64,000 nt of DNA, from positions 62,001 through 126,000 of the forward strand of contig NZ_BEYR01000002.1 in assembly GCF_002933815.1 (NCBI RefSeq). Reading direction: 5' to 3'. This stretch comes from Sphingobacterium sp. HMA12 (GTDB taxonomy: Bacteria > Bacteroidota > Bacteroidia > Sphingobacteriales > Sphingobacteriaceae). The position numbers were made by a program, and so were the translations under genes. Below are positions 19,972 to 28,445 of this stretch, piece after piece (positions within the stretch are counted from its first letter, which is position 1; every line of letters starts with the position of its first letter). The notes below the pieces were generated by a model. The model did no database searches. It saw only the letters and a program-made list of their open reading frames with translations, and was not told where the DNA came from.

Positions 19972-20577
19972 ATGATCACCAATGCCAATGATTTAAACAT
20001 GCTATCCTTGTTGGCAGATGGGGATGAAGCCACCTTTTCACAGCTGTACGAAACCTATTGGGAAGACTTATTTAAGTTCGTGATGCGTATTTTAAATGAC
20101 CTCGATGAGACGGCCGATGTGGTGCAAGAATCCTTTATTAGCTTTTGGGAAATTAAAACCCAGATACCGCGTATACGATCCTTAAAAGCCTACCTTTTCA
20201 TTTTAGCGCGTAACAAAGCTTTCAAAAGATTAAAAGAGAATCTTAAAAACCAACAGCTGGTGGATAACATGTCGTCGTTTTATGCAGCGCATAGTACGCA
20301 AATTCCTGAATCTGTGGAGCTCAAAGAACTTAGTGATTGGATAGATGCTGAAATCAATAAATTGCCCGAAAAAATGCGGGAAATATTTATTCTAAGTAGA
20401 AAACAGTATTTATCCTACCAAGAGATTGCCCAACTGCTCAATATTTCCGACCAAACGGTTAAGAAACAGATTTACAATTCCCTTAAGTTTCTGCGTCTGC
20501 ATATAGACCCAGCCTACCTTCCGTATCTCACTTTTTTTATTGTTCTTGATACTTTTATGTCTCTTTGTAAAAATTAA
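19972..20577 (+). CDS. ECF sigma-70 factor (FecI-like)
   Basis: A 201-residue extracytoplasmic-function sigma factor of the Bacteroidota SusCD-associated type. Region 2 is visible at about residues 24-60 (YETYWEDLFKFVMRILN, DVVQESFISFWE) and region 4 at about 124-180 (LPEKMREIFILSRKQYLSYQ, EIAQLLNISDQTVKKQI). A short hydrophobic tail (about 183-197) is common in this subgroup. The cognate FecR anti-sigma gene is 107 bases downstream and the SusC gene with an STN signalling domain follows, so it likely directs transcription of the SusCD operon on substrate sensing. Confidence 0.93.
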   Translation: MITNANDLNMLSLLADGDEATFSQLYETYWEDLFKFVMRILNDLDETADVVQESFISFWEIKTQIPRIRSLKAYLFILARNKAFKRLKENLKNQQLVDNMSSFYAAHSTQIPESVELKELSDWIDAEINKLPEKMREIFILSRKQYLSYQEIAQLLNISDQTVKKQIYNSLKFLRLHIDPAYLPYLTFFIVLDTFMSLCKN

Positions 20578-20684
20578 ATCATTGACAATAAGCCTGTTGT
20601 GTGTTTTGTAAAAAAAGACCTACCACTCTGTCCGATTTAACATACTCTTCATATTGATTTTACCTTAAAGTCAAAATCTCAATT

Positions 20685-21758
20685 ATGAATCAAGAAGAGT
20701 TTAAAATACTTTTTAAACGATATGCGGCAGGTTCCTGTTCGAAAGAAGAGCAGTTGCTTATCGAAAAAATCGTGTTGAAAAATCCAATGAATAGTCGTTG
20801 GCAATGGAGCTCCGAGGAGCAGAAGTTGTTGATGAAGCTCAAAATCAAACAAGGAATCGATCAACGCCTGAAAAAGCCCGTAAGATCCCTAAGGCCGTAT
20901 TGGTTTGCGGCTTCAGCGGCAGCAGTCCTATTGATTGGCTTTTGTTACTTCTTATGGCCTTATCAACACGAAGCACAAACAACTGCTGTGCAGCTTGCTG
21001 TCGCGAGCGACCAGCAAGCATCAGGAGTTATTCTCCGCACCGCAGATGGTCGCGCTATTTCTTTAGCTGCCGACGAGGCATCAAGCATCCAAAATATATT
21101 AGAAAGGAATGTTGAAAATATGGGTAGCTATACCATTGAGGTCCCGACGGGAGAGCAGTTTAATTTTGCTTTGCCTGATGGGACCAAGGTATGGCTTAAT
21201 GCGGCGTCGACAATTAGTTTTCCCAAAGCTTTTGCCGCCCATGAGCGTACCATTCAGCTCGAAGGAGAAGCCTATTTTGAGGTGACTAAAAATCCACATA
21301 AACCATTTAAAGTGATGGCCAACGGTACCGAAGTGTTGGTGCATGGAACACATTTCAACGTGGCTGCTTATCCAACAGAGAAGCTCGTGAAGACCACACT
21401 TTTTGAAGGTGCCGTCACCGTACGTAAGGACCAAAGAGAACTTGTGCTGAAGCCCGGTTATGAAGCGTTAAGCATTATTGGCGAGGCTGATATGCGCTTG
21501 CAGAAGGCCGATTTGGATGAGGCAATGGCATGGCGTAATGGTTATTTTGTGTTTAACGATATGGATGTAGCTTCGGTCATGAAAACAGTCGCTCGCTGGT
21601 ATAATATTTCGGTGGTTACCGACAAAGGGTTGCCGACAAAACGGATCGGTGGCTCATTTCCCATTGCTGGAAAGCTAGACGATCTACTTCAAGATTTAGC
21701 GTTATTAAGCGGATTTAAATTTAAAAGAACAGGAAAGGAGGTCCGGATAGTATGGTAA
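20685..21758 (+). CDS. FecR-family anti-sigma factor
   Basis: Inner-membrane anti-sigma factor of 357 residues. The cytoplasmic N-terminus (about 1-75) should hold the sigma factor, one membrane helix follows (about 76-92, YWFAASAAAVLLIGFCYFL), then the periplasmic FecR domain (about 145-240, VPTGEQFNFALPDGTKVWLN, HGTHFNV, KTTLFEGAV) and a C-terminal DUF4974-like domain (from about 280, FNDMDVASVMKTVARWYNI) that contacts the STN domain of the SusC partner. It is placed between the sigma factor and SusC, the standard trans-envelope signalling arrangement. Confidence 0.94.
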   Translation: MNQEEFKILFKRYAAGSCSKEEQLLIEKIVLKNPMNSRWQWSSEEQKLLMKLKIKQGIDQRLKKPVRSLRPYWFAASAAAVLLIGFCYFLWPYQHEAQTTAVQLAVASDQQASGVILRTADGRAISLAADEASSIQNILERNVENMGSYTIEVPTGEQFNFALPDGTKVWLNAASTISFPKAFAAHERTIQLEGEAYFEVTKNPHKPFKVMANGTEVLVHGTHFNVAAYPTEKLVKTTLFEGAVTVRKDQRELVLKPGYEALSIIGEADMRLQKADLDEAMAWRNGYFVFNDMDVASVMKTVARWYNISVVTDKGLPTKRIGGSFPIAGKLDDLLQDLALLSGFKFKRTGKEVRIVW

Positions 21759-21887
21759 GTTAAGCCTATATATTCGCCTTAAAATATAACCGGAAATGCT
21801 GGAACATCTCCGGTCATAAAGCATCAAATGCTAGGGCCTAAATGATGATAGTTATGTGTAACCAATTTAATTCAAACCCATTTACAA

Positions 21888-24800
21888 ATGTATAAAAAAT
21901 TAATGGCTTGCTATGGCAAGTCCCCTAATAGTGATTCGATTAAGCTTTTGATGATGCTCAAGTTTATACTCCTGCTAGTCGTGCTTTCGACAACGCAACT
22001 TACAGCTAAAGTATTTGGACAGCGTGCTTCCATAAACTCAAAAAATATAAGTCTCAAGCGTCTTTTCGAAGACTTGCGCAAGCAGACAGGCTTTCATTTT
22101 TTGTATTTAGAAGAAGATTTGGCCGGTAGTAAACCGGTGAGCCTGTCGATGAACAATGCGGAACTAGAAACCATATTGGATAAGGCCTTAAGCCCGCAGT
22201 CCTTACGTTATTTTGTGCGTAACAACCGTATTGTGATTGAAAAAGCCCCACTGAAAGAACAACACGTGATGGTTGCTGAAGTGAAAGAGCAGAAAAAAGA
22301 AATTTCAGGTGTCGTGGTGAATGCCCAAGGGCTGCCGATGCAATCCGTAACGGTGTTGCTGAAAGGTACAGCCTTGAAGACCATGACGGATAGTAAAGGA
22401 GCTTTCAGTTTAGAACTTAACGGCAAGGATGCTGTTTTGCATTTTACCGCCGTGGGTTTTAAAGCACAAGAAGTCCGTGTGACCAACGAAAGATCAATCC
22501 GTGTGATGCTGGAAGATCAAGTTTCTGATTTAACAGAAGTCGTGGTTGTTGGTTACGGTACGCAAAAGAAAAGTGTCGTATCGGCAGCAATCAGCCGTGT
22601 GACAGCCGATGAGCTAGACCTCGGAAACCCAACGAACGTGCAGAACGCATTGAAAGGTAAAGTTTCTGGCGTACAGATTACCTCGGAGTCTGGACAGCCC
22701 GGTGCTAACTCTAAAATTAGAATTAGAGGAACAGGTACAGTGAATGATGCAGGACCGCTATATATCGTGGATGGAATGCCTTCCTACTCGGGCATTAACT
22801 ATTTAAACCCATCGGATATTGAGTCTATCGAGGTATTGAAAGATGCCGCTTCTGCCGCTATCTATGGTGCGCGCGGAGCAAATGGCGTAATCTTAGTCAG
22901 CACGAAAAAAGGAAGACAAGGCAGTCCTACGCAGATGAACTATGAGTTTACCTATGGCATCCAAAATCCAGAGCGTAAAATCAACTTGCTGAATAGCATC
23001 GATTATCAAATGCTGATGAATGAAATGGCGCAAAATTCAGGGAAATCACCCTATTTTCCTACGCCTTCTACAGTGAATACCGATTGGCAAGAGGCTTTGA
23101 CCTACAAAAATGCCCCCTTAAAGAACCATAAATTCTCCCTGTCGGGCGGTACGGATAAAAGCAGCTTCTACGCCTCGTTTTCCAATGTGGAACAATCGGG
23201 GATTTTTGGTAAAGGCTATTCCGATTATGAACGCACAAACGCGCGCTTGAATTATTCCACAACGCTGATGGATAAAGATTCCAGAAACTGGTTGAATAAA
23301 GTGGTATTTACCACCATTGCCAACTACGCTAAGGAGCGCAGAAAAGGTTCTGATATTGGAAACTCGGAAGCTGGTGGGTTAATTGCATCGATCAACATGT
23401 TGCCTCCAACAGAAGCTATTTACCAGACGGATCCAGCAAAAATTAAGCAGTACCAACAAAACTTCCCCAATTATATTGTAGCTCCAAACGGCATGCCTTA
23501 CAATATTATTGACCTCAATGAGATCAATAATCCCTTGGCAGCGATTCAAGTGAACAACAATCAGTTACGTACACCACAGTACTTCGGGTCGAATATGAAC
23601 GTGGATGTGTCGATTCTGCCAGGGTTGAAACTCAAAAGTTCCCTAGGCCTAGACTGGGCATTTAACTCGCGCCGTAAAGTGACGCCCGTTTATGATTTGA
23701 ATACCAATAATAAGAATCTAAACTCGATTGTTGAAGATTTAAAGTCTGATTCCAAGTTTTGGCAAGTAGAGAACGTCTTGTCGTACACGAAGTCGTGGAA
23801 CAAGCATAACCTTAATTTATTGGCGGGAACAACGATGTCTTCGTATTTCTACTCCGATTTATCGGGCACAGATTACGATTTATTGGTCGTTGACTTAAAC
23901 AAAGCATACATCGACATTGCTACTGGTGATCGTGCGAATGAGCGCGTGAATGGTGGTGCATCGGAACACAAGTTGGTATCAGTTTTTGGTCGGGCTAGCT
24001 ACAACTACGATGAGAAATATCTATTTGAAGCCGTGATGCGTCGCGACGGTTCGTCCAACTTTGGGCCAAAGCATAAATACGCTGTGTTCCCTTCTGTATC
24101 CGCAGGGTGGGTATTGACCAAAGAAGGATTTATGGCAAACAGACCAGGCTGGTTAGATTTTGCGAAGATTAGAGCGAGCTGGGGACAGAATGGTAATGAG
24201 GCTATTGGTGCTTTCGGCTACACCAGCAACATGTCTGTAGGCTACAATGCGGTGATTGACGGTAAAGTACTCACCGGCGCAAAAACATCGGGATACGTGA
24301 ATGAAGACCTCAAATGGGAAACTTCAGAGCAGACGGATATCGGTTTAGACCTGCGTTTATTCAATGGTAAGTTTAGCTTTACCGCCGATTATTTTGTGAA
24401 GAATACCAAAGATATGTTGCTTTGGATGCAACTGCCTGAATATACCGGTTTCCGCAGCATGCGTGTCAACTATGGTGCTGTGCGAAATGAAGGAGTAGAG
24501 TTGGAAGCTTCTTACAAAGCGACAATCAACAAAGTGAACTTCGGCATCGGCGCTAATGCTTCCTACGTGAAAAATGTCGTGAGCAACATCGGTCCAGACC
24601 GCGTGGGCTTAGATATTATTGGTGGTGGACTTGGTGGTACGGTCACGTGGATGGAGTCGGGTAAACCGTATGGATTTTTCTATGGCTATGTGCACGATGG
24701 CATCTTCCAAAATATGAATGAGGTTAACGCACATGTAAACCCCAAAACAGGATCCTTAATCCAACCGAATGCGAAGCCTGGTGATGTACGCTTTAAAGAT

Positions 24801-25334
24801 GTCAATGGCGACGGCAGCTTAGATGGTAACGACCGTCAGATGCTTGGTAAACCAAATCCGGATTGGACCTTTGGGCTTAACCTACATGCCGACTGGAAAG
24901 GATTTGATGTGCAAGCTTTCCTACAAGGGGTGGCCGGCAATGAAATCTATAAGTTCTACCGTAGAGTTAATATCACACAAGCTAACTGGGATGGTAGCTG
25001 GTTGGATAGATGGCATGGCGAAGGAACATCCAACTGGATGCCTCGTTTAGTCGAAGGAGATCCGAATCACAATACCACCTGGGTATCTAATTTGTTTGTT
25101 GAAAAAGGTGATTATGTACGTTTGAAAGTGTTACAAGTAGGGTATTCTTTGCCAGAAGCAGCTGTGAAAAAACTGTGGATGTCTAGACTTCGCGTCTTTG
25201 CGCAAGGCGAAAACCTATGGACATGGACAAAATACAGCGGTTACGATCCGGAAGTAGGAACACGTAACGGTTTTGATGGAGGTACCTATCCACAAGCCAA
25301 GATTTTCACGATTGGCGCGAGTGTGACCTTTTAA
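21888..25334 (+). CDS. SusC/RagA TonB-dependent outer-membrane transporter with STN domain
   Basis: A 1148-residue outer-membrane glycan importer. After the signal peptide (about residues 20-45) come an STN secretin/TonB signalling domain (about 52-105), a carboxypeptidase-regulatory-like domain (about 137-218, ISGVVVNAQGLPMQSVTV), the plug with the SusC signature VVVVGYGTQKKSVVSAAIS, the motif YGARGANGVILVSTKKG, and a long barrel ending in TIGASVTF. The STN domain fits signalling to the FecR/sigma pair just upstream. SusD follows 30 bases later. The transported oligosaccharide is probably the product or substrate of the nearby GH9 enzyme. Confidence 0.96.
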   Translation: MYKKLMACYGKSPNSDSIKLLMMLKFILLLVVLSTTQLTAKVFGQRASINSKNISLKRLFEDLRKQTGFHFLYLEEDLAGSKPVSLSMNNAELETILDKALSPQSLRYFVRNNRIVIEKAPLKEQHVMVAEVKEQKKEISGVVVNAQGLPMQSVTVLLKGTALKTMTDSKGAFSLELNGKDAVLHFTAVGFKAQEVRVTNERSIRVMLEDQVSDLTEVVVVGYGTQKKSVVSAAISRVTADELDLGNPTNVQNALKGKVSGVQITSESGQPGANSKIRIRGTGTVNDAGPLYIVDGMPSYSGINYLNPSDIESIEVLKDAASAAIYGARGANGVILVSTKKGRQGSPTQMNYEFTYGIQNPERKINLLNSIDYQMLMNEMAQNSGKSPYFPTPSTVNTDWQEALTYKNAPLKNHKFSLSGGTDKSSFYASFSNVEQSGIFGKGYSDYERTNARLNYSTTLMDKDSRNWLNKVVFTTIANYAKERRKGSDIGNSEAGGLIASINMLPPTEAIYQTDPAKIKQYQQNFPNYIVAPNGMPYNIIDLNEINNPLAAIQVNNNQLRTPQYFGSNMNVDVSILPGLKLKSSLGLDWAFNSRRKVTPVYDLNTNNKNLNSIVEDLKSDSKFWQVENVLSYTKSWNKHNLNLLAGTTMSSYFYSDLSGTDYDLLVVDLNKAYIDIATGDRANERVNGGASEHKLVSVFGRASYNYDEKYLFEAVMRRDGSSNFGPKHKYAVFPSVSAGWVLTKEGFMANRPGWLDFAKIRASWGQNGNEAIGAFGYTSNMSVGYNAVIDGKVLTGAKTSGYVNEDLKWETSEQTDIGLDLRLFNGKFSFTADYFVKNTKDMLLWMQLPEYTGFRSMRVNYGAVRNEGVELEASYKATINKVNFGIGANASYVKNVVSNIGPDRVGLDIIGGGLGGTVTWMESGKPYGFFYGYVHDGIFQNMNEVNAHVNPKTGSLIQPNAKPGDVRFKDVNGDGSLDGNDRQMLGKPNPDWTFGLNLHADWKGFDVQAFLQGVAGNEIYKFYRRVNITQANWDGSWLDRWHGEGTSNWMPRLVEGDPNHNTTWVSNLFVEKGDYVRLKVLQVGYSLPEAAVKKLWMSRLRVFAQGENLWTWTKYSGYDPEVGTRNGFDGGTYPQAKIFTIGASVTF

Positions 25335-25364
25335 CCTATCTATTCACATATTAACAAGAAGCTA

Positions 25365-26909
25365 ATGAAAACAATTATAAGATCAACCGTTATTCTTTCT
25401 TTTTTAGTAGGATTGAATTCCTGTAGTAAATTTTTAGAGATTAACCCAACCACACAGGTATCAGAGCAAGAGTTTTATAAAAATGAGCAAGAAGTGATGA
25501 TGGGCTTGTATGCCATCATGGATGATGCCCAAAATGGATTGATGGAAGTGTTCAGCTATGCTTCCCTGCTGTCGGATGAGTCCGAAACAGGCGGCGGTAT
25601 TGGTGAAGGGGTTTATAAAGAAAAGTATGATCGTTTTACCTTTGACCCGACGACTTCACCAGCTTGGTGGAATGAGTGGGATTATGGTTTGTACAATGGT
25701 GTAACAAGCTGTAATATTCTTATCTCCAAGCTTGGCCAAAGTAGCCTTCCAGCAACGTTCACTAATGCCATATCCGCGGAAGCTAAGTTCCACAGGGCTT
25801 TGTTTTACTACCATTTGTTTATGGGCTATGAGCAGTTCCCATTAATCGGTGATCGCTTAGCGCCTTCACAAATCTATTCCGTAAAGAAGGGTACGCGTGA
25901 GGAGATCTATCAGTTTATGATGAATGATCTTTCCAATGATGTTATCCAGTATTTACCAGAAAAAGGAAGTACACAGAAAGGTAGAATTAGTAAAGATGCA
26001 GCGCGCGTGCTACGTGCAAAAATTGTGTTGTTTCAGCGCGACGAACAGGCATATCCAACCGCTTTAGCCGACCTTAAGTCAATTATTGCGAGCAATCGCT
26101 ATGCCTTATTACCCGACTATACGAAGCTATGGTTGAAAGAAGGTGAGTTCTCTGCTGAAAATATCTATGACATCACCTATGCCGGGAATAATACGGGAGA
26201 AGGAAATGGATTGGGTAGAGCCTTGAGTGGCCGTGGTGTTATTGATCCTCGTTCGGCAGCACAAGGAGGGCTTCTTGAGGGCTATGGACAAAATACCATG
26301 CCGAGCACCATCTATAAAATGTTCAAGCCGGGCGATACACGTCGTGAAGGTACTGTAATTGACTATAAGAAAGAAATCGACAAGGTGAATGCCTTGGTGG
26401 CTGCAGGACAGTTGGAGCCTAGCGCCGCTTTCCGTATTCAGACAAACCAAGAAAACTTTGAATGGTTAGGACATTACAAATACCACGCGCGTAAAGAGAA
26501 TGCAACCGATGTGAATCCATTAAACAACTACTCGATGCCGTTTCGCTTTTTTCGCTACGCGGATGTGTTACTCCTAGCGATAGAATTACAGGTGCGCAGT
26601 TTAGGACAAGTGGATGCCGAAGGGCAAGCCTGGTTTAATCAAATTAGAGATCGTGCTTTCCAAAATGCAAACAATAGAATTAGCCTACAAGGACTTTCAA
26701 AAACGGATGCTTTAAATCGTCTTTTTGAAGAGCGTGGCTATGAATTTATCGACGAAATGCAACGCTGGTTTGATATTATGCGCTTTGACAAAGGCACCGA
26801 AATTTTAGCCGCTAAAGGATGGACGGAGAAGTTCCGTTATTTCCCAATCGCTCAAAAAGAGATCGATGCTTCTAAGGGTGCTTTAGATCAAAACCCTGGT
26901 TGGAAATAA
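25365..26909 (+). CDS. RagB/SusD-family nutrient-uptake lipoprotein
   Basis: Outer-membrane surface lipoprotein of 514 residues that caps the SusC barrel and binds glycan. The lipobox ends at C20 (LVGLNSC), followed by the typical SusD start SKFLEINPTTQVSEQEFY. The C-terminal SusD region is recognisable (LFEERGYEFIDEMQRWFDIMRF, WTEKFRYFPIAQKEIDAS, LDQNPGW). It is encoded 30 bases after SusC and closed by a hairpin terminator, so SusC and SusD form one unit, with the hydrolase genes downstream read separately or by read-through. Confidence 0.96.
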   Translation: MKTIIRSTVILSFLVGLNSCSKFLEINPTTQVSEQEFYKNEQEVMMGLYAIMDDAQNGLMEVFSYASLLSDESETGGGIGEGVYKEKYDRFTFDPTTSPAWWNEWDYGLYNGVTSCNILISKLGQSSLPATFTNAISAEAKFHRALFYYHLFMGYEQFPLIGDRLAPSQIYSVKKGTREEIYQFMMNDLSNDVIQYLPEKGSTQKGRISKDAARVLRAKIVLFQRDEQAYPTALADLKSIIASNRYALLPDYTKLWLKEGEFSAENIYDITYAGNNTGEGNGLGRALSGRGVIDPRSAAQGGLLEGYGQNTMPSTIYKMFKPGDTRREGTVIDYKKEIDKVNALVAAGQLEPSAAFRIQTNQENFEWLGHYKYHARKENATDVNPLNNYSMPFRFFRYADVLLLAIELQVRSLGQVDAEGQAWFNQIRDRAFQNANNRISLQGLSKTDALNRLFEERGYEFIDEMQRWFDIMRFDKGTEILAAKGWTEKFRYFPIAQKEIDASKGALDQNPGWK

Positions 26910-26913
26910 ATTG

Positions 26914-26953
26914 AAAAAGCTTGAGTCTTTAGTAAGTAGACTGAAGCTTTTTT
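26914..26953 (+). terminator. Rho-independent terminator after susD
   Basis: Arms AAAAAGCTTGAGTCT (26914-26928) and AGACTGAAGCTTTTT (26938-26952) pair with a single central G-G mismatch, and a T run ends the hairpin 4 to 44 bases after the susD stop. Confidence 0.8.
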
Positions 26954-27040
26954 ACTATATTGTGCTGATAACCATGCTATGTTTCTGACCTAGCAAACCT
27001 ATACCAAGTCAAAATATACATTTTATTTAAAAAGATAAGA

Positions 27041-27502
27041 ATGACATTTAAGCATGTTTTTTACCTCTTTGCGTTTTTGTGCCTCACAAAAACTACGCAT
27101 GCCCAATATCAAACTTCAGAAGCACGCACCTGGAATGCCTATCCCCCTTCGGTCGTAAAGTCGGGCTACGGATTTAACCAGAGCAAGGTGGTGCTGATGG
27201 AAGGTGATGCCGAAGATGTGGAAGTGATTTTATTCTCCAGAGATGCTGGGCATTATCCTTATTTCGACCTCTTTCGTTCCTATTACGTTATTATCGGCTA
27301 CTACTCCAAAGAAGTAAAGTATACCTCCTCAGAAATCCTATCCGATAAAAGAGAACTTATCCTGGAGGATCGTAATAAAGATGGTTGCTTTGAATTATAC
27401 CGTCGCTACCTAAAAGATGGGCAGTTTACGGTAGATGAAAATGGCAACAACCTCCGTGGACATTGGGTATACGATCGTATTGAGTTTAACAAAAGCAAAT
27501 AA
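27041..27502 (+). CDS. Small secreted protein of unknown function
   Basis: A 153-residue protein with a clear signal peptide (MTFKHVFYLFAFLCLTKTTHA, cleavage about residue 22). The mature part is rich in Tyr, Asp and Lys, with predicted beta strands (KVVLMEGDAEDVEVILFSR, ELILEDRNKDGCFELYRRY), and no family is recognised. It sits between the SusCD unit and the ThuA/GH9 genes, 12 bases before the ThuA start, so it is probably part of the same degradation operon. A periplasmic or outer-membrane accessory role is inference. Confidence 0.75.
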   Translation: MTFKHVFYLFAFLCLTKTTHAQYQTSEARTWNAYPPSVVKSGYGFNQSKVVLMEGDAEDVEVILFSRDAGHYPYFDLFRSYYVIIGYYSKEVKYTSSEILSDKRELILEDRNKDGCFELYRRYLKDGQFTVDENGNNLRGHWVYDRIEFNKSK

Positions 27503-27513
27503 CCGCAATAGAC

Positions 27514-28440
27514 ATGAAATTAAAATACATAGGGCTCCTCTTTGTGGGCTTATTTTTTCTTCAGCTTTTACCTGCCGCTGCGCAGCAAAAATTGAAAGCT
27601 TTAATTGTGACGGGGCAAGATGGAAACCATTGGTGGAAGGGGAGTACCGATGCTATTCAAAAAATATTGGAAAATAGCGATCGATTTAAGGTGGAAGTAG
27701 CTGTTACTCCTCCTTTGGGACAAGATATTTCCAGCTTTCGCCCTACTTTCAAAAGTTTCGATTTGGTGGTGGTAAATTATGGTGGAACAACTTGGCCTAA
27801 AGATACGCAGCGCGATATGGAGCAATACATGGAGGCTGGCGGTGCCTTGGTGGTTATCCACTCCGCTATTGTGCCCATGGCCGACTGGCCGGAGTATAAC
27901 AAGATGACGGCCTTAGGTGCTTGGGATGGACGTGACGAGCGTGTTGGTCCATATGTATATTATAAACATGACCGCCTAGTCTACGACTATAGCCCAGGTT
28001 CCGCGGGACATCACGGCTTGCAGCATCCATTCACCGTGTGTCATAAAAAGATTGAGCATCCCATTTTGAAAGGACTACCTCCGCTATGGAGCCATTTTAA
28101 AGATGAATTATATACACGTCTACGTGGTCCCGCTCAGCATATGGAAGTCCTAGCGACGACCATAGATGATACCGATGCGCGTAATGATGGACGTGAAGAT
28201 CCTTTGATGTGGACGGTAAACTATGGTAAAGGACGCGTCTTTGTTACTGTCATGGGCCATGTCGGGAACGATCCTGAGTTGCGCTATGCGATGGAATGTA
28301 CAGGTTTCCAAGTAACCTTGCTACGCGGTTGCGAGTGGGCCGCGACGGGACAGGTGACACAACCTGTGCCGAAGGATTTCCCTTCCGACGGTATTCAAAC
28401 CTTTAGAAAAGAATTCAAAGCTCCATTTAATGCAAAATAA
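27514..28440 (+). CDS. Secreted ThuA-domain protein
   Basis: A 308-residue protein with a signal peptide (about residues 1-24, ending PAAAQ) and a ThuA-like glutamine-amidotransferase-type fold. Typical segments are KALIVTGQDGNHWW at the start of the fold, FDLVVVNYGGTTWP, GGALVVIHSAIVP and the late motif DPLMWTVNYGKGRVFVTVMGH. ThuA proteins are known from trehalose/3-keto-sugar metabolism but their chemistry is poorly defined; many occur in glycan loci. It lies 5 bases before the GH9 gene, and a second ThuA-like gene follows the GH9 gene. Confidence 0.88.
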   Translation: MKLKYIGLLFVGLFFLQLLPAAAQQKLKALIVTGQDGNHWWKGSTDAIQKILENSDRFKVEVAVTPPLGQDISSFRPTFKSFDLVVVNYGGTTWPKDTQRDMEQYMEAGGALVVIHSAIVPMADWPEYNKMTALGAWDGRDERVGPYVYYKHDRLVYDYSPGSAGHHGLQHPFTVCHKKIEHPILKGLPPLWSHFKDELYTRLRGPAQHMEVLATTIDDTDARNDGREDPLMWTVNYGKGRVFVTVMGHVGNDPELRYAMECTGFQVTLLRGCEWAATGQVTQPVPKDFPSDGIQTFRKEFKAPFNAK

Positions 28441-28445
28441 AAAAG